Shown: positions 20,721 to 29,678, counted from the first letter of the stretch. The stretch: 38,099 nucleotides of DNA from Chara braunii (GCA_003427395.1 BFEA01000097.1:26249-64347), one strand, 5' to 3'. The notes: generated by a model not told the origin, from the letters alone. Numbers and translations: made by a program.

Positions 20721-20910
20721 ATTAAACCACCGGTACACCCAGGCCTGGAGGCACCTTGCTGGGCACTAAGCTTTCACGAACTGCCAGCGGTGCACTTTCT
20801 TTTTTGGCCGGTGCCACTGGCCATTACGGTCCGATAGGCCGAGCCTCCAATAATTTTGTAGGCGACGAGTTGCACTTTCAGCAAGGCTGGGGCCGCACTG
20901 GCGGTTTAAT
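20721..20910 (+). mobile_element. Small non-autonomous element with terminal inverted repeats (MITE-like)
   Basis: The left end ATTAAACCACCGGTAC and the right end GCACTGGCGGTTTAAT are inverted repeats that differ only by transitions, and similarity extends inward (CCCAGGCCT versus AGGCTGGGGCC). With TA duplicated at each end, the element core runs from AACC to GGTT, about 180 bp. It has no coding capacity. Fragments of the same family appear at 5887, 8228-8288, 21141-21187 and 32056-32113. A TA target duplication would fit Tc1/mariner-type mobilisation, but the superfamily cannot be fixed from this copy. Confidence 0.6.
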
Positions 20911-21445
20911 GAAAGAAGTGATGAAGATCTCCCCCATCCCTTGTCCCTTGAGGACTCTTTTTTTTCCTTCTCTCTCCCCTTCTCCTCTTTTTTCAAGAAG
21001 AGGCGACGGCCTTGAGATATCATAATTGAACCCATAATTATCAGAATTATTCTTTTGTACCGGAACAATTATTCTTTTGTACCGGAACAAATCTAACCGC
21101 TTCCCAACAGGCCACTACATCAAAAGTGAGGCTCGCTTGTAAACCACCAACAGTTTCCAGGAGGACGGCGCTCGTACTGGTGGTTTGAACCAACAGTCCG
21201 GACACACTGAGTTCGATGGTCACCATTCACGCCTAAAACCACGACCACTACATCCGGCCTTAACCTGCCAAGCCTAAAAAGGCCTTATACAGGAAGTACC
21301 TACAGTAGTTTCTAGCAGGCCAAGAGGGAAGATCCAAGCCTGCATGGTCACCACTTCGCGAACGAGCCCATACTATGTCCCGGTGGTCTGAGGGCATTAT
21401 ACTCAGACCAGGACTTGCGACCCTTTCACCAGCGCTAGGAATTTC
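20911..21445. other. Unassigned region with inverted-repeat fragments
   Basis: ATTCTTTTGTACCGGAACAA is repeated in tandem at about 21048-21089. AAACCACCA (21141) and TGGTGGTTT (21179) are facing ends of the small element family. No gene is supported. Confidence 0.45.
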
Positions 21446-21600
21446 TCACAGGCAATCTCTTTTTTTTCAAGTTTTTGGATAATTTGCATAATAACGTTGC
21501 GATCTATAGAATCAAAACAGCTAGTTATGTCGCCATCGACGGCCCGCATTTGGTGTTTTTGTATTCCTACATGGAGGCTCGCAAGAGTCAGAGCTGTGGC
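21446..21600 (-). pseudogene. Reverse transcriptase fragment (group II intron or LINE type)
   Basis: The minus-strand frame reads ATALTLASLHVGIQKHQ, then AVDGDITSCFDSIDRNVIMQ and IIQKLEKK before a stop. The GDI.SCFDSID...I pattern is the first catalytic block of reverse transcriptases, with the Asp and the following FDSID. The wording 'GDI..CFD.ID' is closest to group II intron proteins, but some non-LTR retrotransposons are similar. The YADD block is not present. With two maturase fragments elsewhere in the window, an organellar origin is attractive but unproven. Confidence 0.45.
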
Positions 21601-23140
21601 GGCGGAGCCTCCAAGATATATACGACAGCAAATACCGCCGGACCTTGGATGTATCTGTCCGAGCTGGTCCCACTACCATTTCCGACGATTGTCTGGTCGT
21701 CGGGAGGTCGGCCCTATCCGACGACCACAAACTTCTTGTGTCTGCATGAATTGGCCCATGCTTGAGCAGTACGAATCCATCGGTCCTTGGTTGGTCCGTC
21801 AGTCCGTCGGGTGTTCACTTCAAAACCCCCGCATCAACAATTTTCCGCTGACGTGGTGTACCCAGAGCTCAGGGAGACAGAGCCCTGGTGGGCGTTTCAT
21901 TCCATGCTCTAGCGGAGCATACATTCACTATTTCGAGCACGCACGGAGAAGAGTGACAGAGGCCTGACAACACCAAACTGGCCAGAAGGTGGGAGCTGTG
22001 CTCCAGAAAGGATGGAAAACATTACATAGGAGAAGAAAGGGATGCAGGGAGAGGATCCGTGTCCGCAGAGCGATAGCAGGACTGAAAGCCAACAAAGCCA
22101 CGTTACTTAGTCGCACCTGCAGGGTGAAAATTATTTCAAGGACGGACATTTTCGGTCACTTTCAGCACAGAGTCCATACATCATGGCAAAAGGAATGGAG
22201 AAGAAGCATTGGGGGGGAGGTGGGTGGGGGGCAAGTCCAAGACATCAAGAAGTGGGGGGGGGGGGGGGGGCATTCGATTGAGTTGGAGGCAGGAGGGAGC
22301 ATGAGGCACAGCACAGGAGAAGCGGGACAGTGGGAAGGAGGAGGATTGTCCAAACAGTGAGTTTCCCAGGGGGCATTGCAGCACAGGAGGTCTTCAGATA
22401 CATACTGCAATCAAGGAGAACGAAGTCTGCTCGGCGCCGCATGCACACATTGCACAGCTCATGCGTAAGAGTATCCTGCGGAACGGCTTGGCTAACATCA
22501 TCTGCTGAAGAGACAGCTCTCCCGAGGTCCCCATTCGGACTCGCTGACTTCGACCCCGAAGGGAGTGAAGACGCACCTTGAGTGGTCACACCATTGGGTC
22601 CGGTGCGCACGGAGTTGCCGGTCACATCGTTCATCCTCTCAAGATACTGCTCCCCCTGATGCCATGCAAGAGTCCAGCCTTGCCCTGCCTCGGGCATCGA
22701 AACTCTACCACATCATCGACAGTTAAATCCCGAAAGTGAAACATAGCCAACACAAAGCCAGCAAACACAGATTAGACCGAAGTCGCTCCACAATAGGAAT
22801 ATGCCCACAAAGACAACAAAACCGTCCGGGCTTCGAACTTTACAAGGGATGGGTGTTACTGAGGGAGGGGGGGGGGGAAAGGTGGGAGCCAGGCGTTAGG
22901 ACACAACGCTGTGTACCTTTTTTTATGACTTCAACAATGGTTGACGACAGGGACCTTGGCACCACCACCGCTATGTTCGCAGTGAGTTCGCTTGAGACTA
23001 TACTCCATCTTATGGCTAGGATCTGCTAGACTCATGGTTCCTGAGTAAGGACATATCATTAATGCCACCTACCATCTTCACCCGGTCATAATAGCTGCAT
23101 CTAGCCCGAAAGTTGCCCCAGATACTGTAAACCGGTCGTT
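21601..23140. other. Unassigned region
   Basis: No gene is clearly supported. G-rich runs occur at 22211-22270 and 22866-22877. On the minus strand, 22410-22697 reads a protein-like segment ending LCNVCMRRRADFVLLDC. That recalls the start of a C3HC4 RING finger, but the expected His and later Cys pairs are not there, so it is at best a decayed remnant. Confidence 0.3.
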
Positions 23141-23170
23141 CTAAATCCTAAACCCTAAAACCTAAATCCT
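23141..23170. repeat. Short interstitial telomere-like repeat (telobox)
   Basis: CTAAATCCTAAACCCTAAAA followed by CCTAAATCCT is about four degenerate copies of the plant telomere unit CCCTAAA. It includes AAACCCTAA at 23150-23158. Confidence 0.7.
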
Positions 23171-23254
23171 GAAGACCATAGTCAAGACTCTTTTGCTTTC
23201 CCTCCCCATTCTTTCTCCTAGGTGCGAGGATTCAGAACCTCGGCAATGCCAGGA

Positions 23255-23355
23255 AAAGGGCCTGCACACTCGCCCTTCTGTGAGATGTCCCAATTTGGTT
23301 TACTAAAGGGCCTGTGCGCGCTGCCCTTCTGTGAGACGTCGCAATTTGGTTTACT
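23255..23355 (+). repeat. Tandem duplication, two units of 50-51 bp
   Basis: Both units begin AAAGGGCCTG and contain CGCCCTTCTGTGAGA or GCCCTTCTGTGAGA. Both end CAATTTGGTTTACT. Confidence 0.92.
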
Positions 23356-23400
23356 GATTGCTAATTTCCTTGCACAGGGCTTGTTATGCAAGCATGCCTA

Positions 23401-23478
23401 GTGGGCCTAGCTCAGTTCGTAGACCGATGAAGTGTCGAAATACAGAGACCTGAGTTCGAATCCACATCTGTTTTTTTT
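23401..23478 (+). pseudogene. tRNA-like Pol III unit (tRNA pseudogene or SINE head)
   Basis: An A-box-like TAGCTCAGTTCG (23408-23419) and a B-box-like GAGTTCGAATCC (23452-23463) sit at tRNA spacing. A run of eight T, a possible Pol III terminator, follows at about 23471. The D-stem pairs 3 of 4 bases. The T-stem and the 7-bp acceptor stem do not pair, and no convincing anticodon arm forms. It is therefore a decayed tRNA or the head of a tRNA-derived SINE rather than a working tRNA. Confidence 0.45.
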
Positions 23479-24277
23479 ACAAGTAAAATTTCTAAAAGAT
23501 AGAGGCAATAGGTCCAAATAAGGAAGGGCTTACGGAACTAGATGAATGACATGTGCATGCATGGCAGCATCAATTTAAAAAAAAAAAAAAATTTCTTTCT
23601 TTTTTTTTTGCTAAAGCACAAAGCTCAGCCTTTACTACCTTCTTGCGGTCTTGTTACCTTCTGTTTCAGACAACCCACCTTCCCGAGATTATTTTCCTTC
23701 ACAAACGTCGGGCATTTTTTTTTTGCCACATTTGGGTACCACTAGTTCACAAAGGAGCGGTGGTTTAATGAGTTTAATATTTTTCCTCAGTTCATGTATG
23801 AGAAGAAAACTATACTGTTGTTTGAGCTGGCCTTGCTGGTGATATCACCTGGAAAGAGGACATGTATGATGACAACATGACCCTCAACCTTGGCAAAGAA
23901 AGGCTCAAAGAGCAGACGCTTCGCGTCTGAATCCCACGGGCTCGTCAGCAGAAACATGTCATTCATTACCACATATCAAACGTCCTGTGCCTTCTGGCAC
24001 AGGCACCATCTGCATCGTTTTATGTGAGGTCGAAGCTAATGCAAGGAAAATGAGCGATAGCGAACTTCAGAAACCAAGCAGCATCATACACATGTGACCA
24101 GAGAGTCGTGACCTCGAACCAAAAGCAGAATTGCAACATGAGTCCCACCAAATACAAGCACAGCAAAAGCTCACAAGTGACAATGTTGGAATAGTCTCAT
24201 CATCATCAACAGAGAACCAATGTCGACATCCTATCTGGCGCTCGGCGCCCAGACTACAAATGGCAGATTCTATCTAG
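23479..24277. other. Unassigned region
   Basis: A- and T-homopolymers occur at 23576-23610 and 23715-23724. No gene is supported. Confidence 0.4.
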
Positions 24278-24361
24278 CCCATCTACAATGCCGCTGGTGA
24301 CGTCAACAGCTCCCCGAAGTACGAGCAGATCTCGGCCAATGCCGTTCGCCTCAAGCACCAG
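24278..24361 (+). CDS. Candidate 28-codon exon of unknown gene
   Basis: After an AG (24276-24277) the frame reads PIYNAAGDVNSSPKYEQISA and then NAVRLKHQ. It ends exactly at a GTATGT donor-like site (24362-24367). The length is 84 bases, phase 0 at both ends. Third positions are GC-rich in a way typical of real coding sequence and unlike the surroundings. The upstream polypyrimidine tract is weak. No partner exon was identified and the peptide was not recognised. This may be chance. Confidence 0.3.
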
Positions 24362-25272
24362 GTATGTCTCTCGTATCACTCACAACCTCGATCCCCCACT
24401 CACAGATGCCACATGCACCCAAGGACCACCATGTGCCCCATCCAGCATACAGCAGCGCAGCTCGGCTATGGCTGCCTGCTCCTTCCAGCTCGCCCGTGAG
24501 TGCGTGAGCGCTGGCCAGCATTAGCGCAGCAGCGCCTGCGCAGCATGCAGGCAGCGCCTGAATGCCGAATGCAGGGGCAGGCACTTTCCAAAATGGAAGT
24601 GGCCTACCTGCTGCGTGCAACCTGGCTGCACCGGGCCCCGGCCCAGAAGCTTCCGGTAGGCCCCGAGAGGCTGAGCCCCAGTCTGAACGAATCAGGTCCA
24701 GGGCCTGTGACAGTTACCCGTGCCCAACTGCCCACAGCCTGTGTTGGGTCCTTGTTGCGCCCAGGGCCTGACTCAGATGCATTTGATAAAAGTAGCCAGG
24801 GCCTGGGCGCTTTCAACCAACTGGCGCTGCGTAACTGCCTGAATTTCCCCAGTAGCGCGGATACCCCAAAATAGGCCTCGACTTAGGGAGGCCGACTATA
24901 CTGAGAAGAGGGCCCAGTAGGGCTCATCAAGGCCTTGTGCCTCGCAGTAAAAAAGCAGAAACCTTAAAACAAAAATTCGCCATTGAAGTGGATGGAATGC
25001 TGGGAACCATGGGGAGGGGGGGAAACACAACAACCCATGGCATGGCTCCACCATACCCTTGGTGAGAACAAAAATGAGGAAGCATGGCGGAGGAACAGGA
25101 GGAGGTACGGAAGGAGATTAAAAAAAAAAAAAAAAAAAAGCATCCACATGCAAGACACCGTAGCAGCAGCCCATAAGTTGCTCTTCACTGAATGGAAATC
25201 ACAAAAATGCAAGTAGAGCATTGTGGCAACCTCTCTCTCTCTCTCTCTCTCCCTTCCACAATGTGGATTGGT
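24362..25272. other. Unassigned region before the second gap
   Basis: GC-rich at 24480-24860 with several overlapping open frames and no recognisable motif. An A run (about 25120-25139) and a (CT)n tract (about 25230-25252) lie near the gap. Confidence 0.4.
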
Positions 25273-25374
25273 NNNNNNNNNNNNNNNNNNNNNNNNNNNN
25301 NNNNNNNNNNNNNNNNNNNNNNNNNNNNNNNNNNNNNNNNNNNNNNNNNNNNNNNNNNNNNNNNNNNNNNNNNN
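25273..25374. other. Assembly gap (102 N)
   Basis: Unknown bases. The first base after the gap begins the segment that is duplicated at 12169. Confidence 1.
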
Positions 25375-25457
25375 TCTCCGCAAGTTTAGCAAACACCTCA
25401 ATTAGCTTAAGCTTGGTTCGACATTTCTGCAACTGAGCGATGTTCTTCCATCTCAAG

Positions 25458-26242
25458 TCAACGGCCGTCTATGTCAGCCATCCTCACAAGCACATCAATT
25501 TGCTTCTCCCTGGTCTTGGCCTGCCTCTCCACTTCCTCCGCTATCTGCTCGGTGGTGGTCGTCAAAGCTTTCAACATCTCAAGCATCCCTTTCGAAGGCA
25601 GCACCCGGTTCCTTGGACCATCGTCAACATCTTACCTGGCACGTCGCCCGCTGGAAGGCAAACTTGTTTCACCCTCTGATGCCTGCGGCCATGGAAGTGT
25701 GTCCCCACCACATGAATCAGAGGACAGACCTTGCATGTTTCTCCTGTGTGCATCCAATACCCGATTGCCAATGATAGACTCCTTTTTCCAAAAAAAGGGA
25801 GAGCATGACGGTGTGCTGGTCCTCCTCAAATCTGATTGGCAGGTCCTCTTTCTTGCGGCGCTCGGCTGACATGTGGAATTCTCCTCACCAGTCCTCTTAT
25901 GCCAGTCTAATATCTTCTTCCAATCACGCGACAGATCCCCCCATTTGTTCTTGCATGATTTGTGGTCTTTCCCGCTCATCCCGCAGATCTCTCTAACAGC
26001 GCTCCCAATCCGCCCCCACTTCACTGGCGCCTCGTCCCATTTGCCGTAATCGGGGTCGAGGGCAACCTTAGCTGCCACTGCGTGCTTTGCTTCAGTAAGT
26101 GCAAATGTCATTTCACGATCCCATGCTTCACCACGGCATTTCTTCCCTCCAGCATTCGCATGACCTGCTGAGGCCTCTTTCCCTCCAGCATAAGCATGAT
26201 AAGCTGAGCTCTCTTTCCCTTCAGCATTCACATGATCCGCTG
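25458..26242 (-). pseudogene. Myb/SANT-like (trihelix-type) DNA-binding gene, 3' part, cut by a retrotransposon
   Basis: Read right to left from the LTR edge, the frame gives a Gly/Ala/Lys-rich segment with repeated AGGK(E/K) units. It then gives an approximately 85-residue domain: EAWDREMTFALTEAKHAV, KWGRIGSAVREICGMSGKDH, SCKNKWGDLSRDWKKILDWH. The spaced Trp residues and the CK.KW..L...(W/Y)K.I pattern fit the Myb/SANT-like (trihelix) DNA-binding fold, implying a nuclear DNA-binding role. A TAA at 25632-25634 interrupts the frame. Beyond it the same frame continues with an amphipathic helix (EQIAEEVERQAKTREKQIDV) to a stop at 25458-25460. Around 25790-25860 a neighbouring frame looks more protein-like, suggesting compensating frameshifts. 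The 5' part is at 34557-34959, beyond the inserted element. Confidence 0.6.
26239..26242. repeat. Target-site duplication GCTG (left)
   Basis: The bases before the 5' LTR are GCTG, and the bases after the 3' LTR (34557-34560) are also GCTG. Four bases could match by chance about once in 256. Continuity of the host frame across the empty site strengthens the call. Confidence 0.75.
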
Positions 26243-26461
26243 TGAAACAGTTTTCACCTTTGCCGTAGCAGATGCAGATCCCAGGGCTCGATCCCTAGAC
26301 CTCACCTCACCCGTGTACAGTACCCCTGCGTGTTTGAAGCCGTGACCTGCGTTTTAGGAGTCAGTTGTTGATTGTCGTAGGTCGAAGTAGCTGTCGGGTC
26401 TTGAACCGTAGGTCTGTCGGGTAGGGGTCATAGTTGTGTAAAGGCCGTAGCTGTAGAAATT

Positions 26462-26640
26462 CTGAAAGGTCAAGGTCATAGCTGCTATACTCCTGAAAGG
26501 TCAAGGTCGTAGCTGCTACAGCGCTGAAAGGTCAAGGTGGTAGCTGCTACAGTCCTGAAAGGTCAAGGTCGTAGCTGCTACAGTCCTGAAAGGTCAAGGT
26601 CGTAGCTGCTACAGTTCCGAAAGGTCAAGTCCGCAGGTTT
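26462..26640. repeat. 31-bp tandem repeats with GGTCAA motifs in the 5' LTR
   Basis: Each unit resembles CTGAAAGGTCAAGGTCGTAG followed by CTGCTACAGTC, at an exact 31-bp period. Each carries GGTCAA, the reverse complement of the W-box TTGACC bound by plant WRKY factors. Its position upstream of the TATA box suggests an enhancer-like role. That is an inference. Confidence 0.85.
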
Positions 26641-26825
26641 CCGGAAGGTCCGGAAGTGGCCTTTCGAACGTTGCTCACAGCAGACCAAAGACACGTGGGC
26701 AAGTGGTGAGTCCAACCTTGCTTAGTCAGCGGTACACAGTCCCAGTCTCACTTCGTCCAGTCAGCAAGTACCATGTGGGACTGTGTGCACCATGGGCCCG
26801 GTGGAAAGGAGCAGACCAACAGAAG

Positions 26826-26832
26826 TATAAAT
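26826..26832 (+). promoter_or_regulatory. LTR TATA box
   Basis: TATAAAT within AGAAGTATAAATCAAGAGGC. It is identical at 13620-13626 and in the 3' LTR at 34182-34188. Conservation between the diverged LTRs supports a core promoter, with transcription expected to start about 25-35 bases downstream. Confidence 0.65.
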
Positions 26833-27256
26833 CAAGAGGCAGCGTCCAGCCATTCATTCATTCCTGCATGAGCCATGCGGAAGTGCTTCCCAGGCGTCTT
26901 GTGCGAGGTGGTCTGCAGATGCCCGGAGTCGAAGTGGGCTGAAGGAAGGAGATGGCATCCAGTGTTAGTCGTAGCAAGCGGCCATAGCCGCCATAGGTTA
27001 GAGATAGTGTTTCAGTGTGTAAGTGAGTGTGAGCGGAGTACAGCATAAGTGCGTGTGGGATATCCAGGGAGATCCAGAGTTGAGTGTGTGTAAACAGTGG
27101 ATGTCAACTCTGAGTGGTTAAGTGAAGCGAAGGCGTTCAATCGCCATAGCCATTCTGAAGCGAGTTTGTATCTGAGTTGTGTGGGCGCCTAGAGCCAGTG
27201 TGAATAGCCATCTGTTTGAACGTATGCGAAGTGAAGAAAAGCGAGTCTGATTGCAT

Positions 27257-27268
27257 TGGTATCAGAGC
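27257..27268 (+). promoter_or_regulatory. Primer-binding site for initiator tRNA-Met
   Basis: TGGTATCAGAGC lies one base after the LTR end. It is the complement of the 3' end of plant initiator tRNA-Met and the usual primer site of plant LTR retrotransposons. Confidence 0.92.
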
Positions 27269-28242
27269 TGGTTCCCGCTATTCCTCGCGCCGTGGTCGTC
27301 AAGCCGTGTGCCTAGGTTGGGCACCATAGTTAAAGCCGCGCCACCAAGAAAAGGAGGACCGCCATAGCTGCGCCACGGTCGTCATAGTTGAAGCCGCGCC
27401 ACCAAGAAAAGGAGGACCGCCATAGCCGCGCCACGGAAGAAATATTGTGCATCTGCAAAGAAACAGCGAAGAAGAGAGAGAGAGAGAGAGAGGAGCAATA
27501 CAAGATTGGTTGTGCAGTCCCATAGCCGAGTTGAGCATTGACTACGGCGTTGACCCCAGGATTGACCTGGGGTTGACCAAAGCGTTGACCGAGGAGTTGA
27601 CCTACTGAGGCATTGGCCGGGAGGTTGAACGACGTTGACCAGCGTTGACCGGAGCTGTTGACCACAAATTTGACCAAGCTGGAGTTAGTATATTCTCGCC
27701 AAGCCTTCAGCCTATCCCCTCGCCCTATTGATGTGCACTCACCCCATGCAACTTGCTGAGTTTGTCCGTCTCTTCTTTTTGCATTGAGTCCCTTCTGTCC
27801 AGGTGATAATAAGGTCACAGAGCTGCGTTGACCAAACCCACATGGGCTGTGGGCTGAGTAGGGCTTAAGACCATGTCTGACGACTGACTGACAGAGAAGA
27901 CAAACCCTCCCAAGGACCGATACAGACCGGCAGGCTGCTCAGTGTGGCATGGTAGGCCCAAGATCCGAGTTGTGGGCTGCACAACCAGCTGTCTAAGTCT
28001 TGAGAGGACTTGCTGATCGCGTCGTCCTGTCTGCGACGTTAAATAATTCCCGAGGAGTTAGGGGGGAAATGCCTCCTGATCAGCATTGAAGTCCTGTAGT
28101 GACAGCTGTAGCATTAGGTCCAGGCTAGAGACCATAGCTGACAGGGTCCTATACGGATCCTGTCCCTAGAGAGTCAGTCAGAGAGTTAGTGGGTAGGTCT
28201 AAGCGGTGAGGAGTGGGACAGTCTTGTCGTGCACTTGACACC
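27269..28242 (+). other. Retroelement untranslated leader
   Basis: This is a 1-kb segment between the primer site and gag without a supported gene. It contains a duplicated GCCGCGCCACCAAGAAAAGG / AGGACCGCCATAG block (27333-27436), a (GA)n tract (27474-27492) and a dense TTGACC cluster (27538-27675). Confidence 0.75.
27538..27675 (+). promoter_or_regulatory. Cluster of TTGAC(C) motifs
   Basis: About ten TTGAC cores, most as GTTGACC, lie within 138 bases in one orientation, with diverged spacers of 5-12 bases. This is either a decayed short tandem repeat or a W-box array. It is the opposite orientation to the GGTCAA motifs in the LTR repeats. Confidence 0.6.
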
Positions 28243-28835
28243 ATGGACGACTACCCTATGTATGGCTTGCTCGTGGGGTTCTCCTTGTGGGGGATCCTAT
28301 GGCGTCTCCTTTTTCCATTAGGCTTCTCGAGCACATTCACGTGTAGAGTTGACACGAGGGGTGACGCTAGTACCACCCCCTACACCAAGGAGGAGGAGGA
28401 GGAGGCTGTGAAGATTCTGGCCGAGCAGAAGGCCAAGAAAGAGAAGAGGGAGGTAGTGAAGTAGGCCAGGAAGTTGGCCTTGTTGGAGGAGCAAGCCGCA
28501 AAGAAGAAGCAGTTGGGGGAAGAGTTGGAAAGGTTGAAAAGGGAAAAAGAGAAATTGAAAGCAGTGGAAGCAGAAGAAGAAGAGGAAGAAGAGAAAAAGG
28601 TGGAAGAGGAAGTCCCCTTGATCAGGAAGGTCACAAGAGAGAGAGGGGAGTCCAGTGGCACGAAGCAGGAGGACCCTTGGATGGAGAAGAAGGTATCTGA
28701 GTGGGTCACGAATCTGGAAGCGGAGGCGATGTTGCATGTATTGAGGGCAGAGCAGGAGGCAGTGGTAAGAGAATGGGATGCAAAACAAGACCCTCTACGT
28801 CGCCAGACACTTGAAGAAGAAAAGAAGTTGGAATG
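28243..28835 (+). pseudogene. gag: gag, N-terminal part
   Basis: ATG at 28243 starts a frame with a hydrophobic stretch (YGLLVGFSLWGILWRLLFPL). A Lys/Glu-rich coiled coil follows (KEEEEEAVKILAEQ, AAKKKQLGEELERLKREKEK, an EEEEEEE run) and then a segment ending LRRQTLEEEKKLE. An in-frame TAG at 28462-28464, probably from CAG, interrupts the coiled coil, but the same frame continues after it. The frame loses its gag character near 28835, where foreign DNA begins, and resumes at 30235. Coiled-coil N-termini are usual for plant gypsy gag. The hydrophobic N-terminus is unusual and could be read-in from the leader. Confidence 0.7.
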
Positions 28836-28896
28836 CTCGATCCGCAAGAAAAAGGAAGTGGTTCCGTCCCGTCCAAGTTTGACCATCGAACTTCAG

Positions 28897-28960
28897 TGTT
28901 CGAACTAATTCCATTTTTTCTCTCGTCGAAGAGTTGTCAATAGTGACACGTCGGACGGCC
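28897..28960 (+). repeat. Dispersed repeat, copy B (partner of 9904-9966)
   Basis: Contains TGTTCGAACTAATTCCATTT, CTCTCGTCGAAGAGTTGT and ATAGTGACACGTCGGACGG. It is nearly the same as the minus strand of 9904-9966. Confidence 0.85.
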
Positions 28961-29280
28961 AACAATCTGGCGTGTAAACTTTGTGCCGGTCTTGTCTGAG
29001 GTGCACGCATCTTACCATGAGACTTTTCTTCAAATTAGTTTGGAAAGAGATTGTACTTAATTTTCATACAGTTGTTACAACATTTTTGTTGTACATCGCA
29101 ATATCATTTTGTCCCACATATATCGTATCGATGAAATATATATCGATCGCACTATAATGGCTTACTATCTATAGACAGATGCCAATTGGAGTATGTATTG
29201 TATTTGTATTGTATATAGACTTGAATACAATGCCACGGGTCTCACTTCACTCACAAACTCAATCCTTCTCCGGGAGATTG

Positions 29281-29506
29281 CCTAAAGAGTAACGGAGGCG
29301 CGCGAAGGTAGGCTTAAGCTAGCGCTTTGCGCAACTGTAGAGCGTAATGGTCAAAGCCTGCCTGACTGTGAGACCTACAAGTCGAACAGAGACGAAAGTC
29401 GGCCATAGTGATCCAAGGGCCCCGTGTGGAAGGGCTCTCGCTCAACGGATCAAAGGTGCGTCGGGGATAACAGGCTGACTCCCAAAAGCTCATATCGACG
29501 GAGTCC
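29281..29506 (+). pseudogene. rrnL: Mitochondrial large-subunit rRNA fragment (nuclear copy)
   Basis: Matches the universally conserved peptidyl-transferase region of LSU rRNA: TAAAGAGTAACGGAGGCGCG, GGCCATAGTGATCC, CGTGTGGAAGGGCTCTCGCT, CAACGGATCAAAGGT, GGGGATAACAGGCTGA and TCATATCGACGGAGTC. The wording (GGGCTCTCGCTCAACGGATC) is that of plant mitochondrial 26S rRNA rather than cytosolic or plastid rRNA. Small losses (GGCTGACTCCC lacks three bases seen in working rRNA) and point changes mark it as a pseudogene. It covers only about 225 bases of a gene of about 3 kb. Confidence 0.88.
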
Positions 29507-29630
29507 GATTTACAGGAGTGACCAATTTTGAAGAATTAGCCAAAATTTTGACTGGTTATGAAATGACTTTTTTGGGACTCGATCAAGTGGTATTTTCATG
29601 GGAATTTTATTTATTGCTGTAGGTTTTTTA
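29507..29630 (+). pseudogene. nad2: nad2 fragment (nuclear copy)
   Basis: The frame reads TGVTNFEELAKILTGYE and, after a small indel near 29568, RSSGIFMGILFIAVGFL. Both are consecutive parts of mitochondrial NADH dehydrogenase subunit 2, a membrane subunit of respiratory complex I. Similarity ends before the next conserved block (FKITAVPFH). Only about 40 codons are left, so there is no function here. Confidence 0.82.
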
Positions 29631-29678
29631 CAAAACTCAGAGAATGATATAGTCCATTTTTCATTTAAATTCAAAATG

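Larger units (their letters stand above)
26243..27255 (+). repeat. 5' LTR (1013 bp)
   Basis: Begins TGAAAC and ends ATTGCA. It is homologous to 33677-34556 across its length, with shared blocks such as GCAGATCCCAGGGCTCGATC and GTGTGGGATATCCA. It contains five 31-bp tandem units (from 26462, 26493, 26524, 26555 and 26586, plus a partial one) against two in the 3' LTR. Confidence 0.88.

Noticed and set aside
22245-22697. Possible RING-finger protein on the minus strand
   Set aside because: CNVC...VLLDC recalls a RING start, but the His and the later Cys pairs are missing and the rest is low complexity. Recorded only as a comment in the region entry.
23141-23170. Chromosome end (telomere)
   Set aside because: Only about four degenerate CCCTAAA units lie within ordinary sequence. 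This is an interstitial telobox at most.
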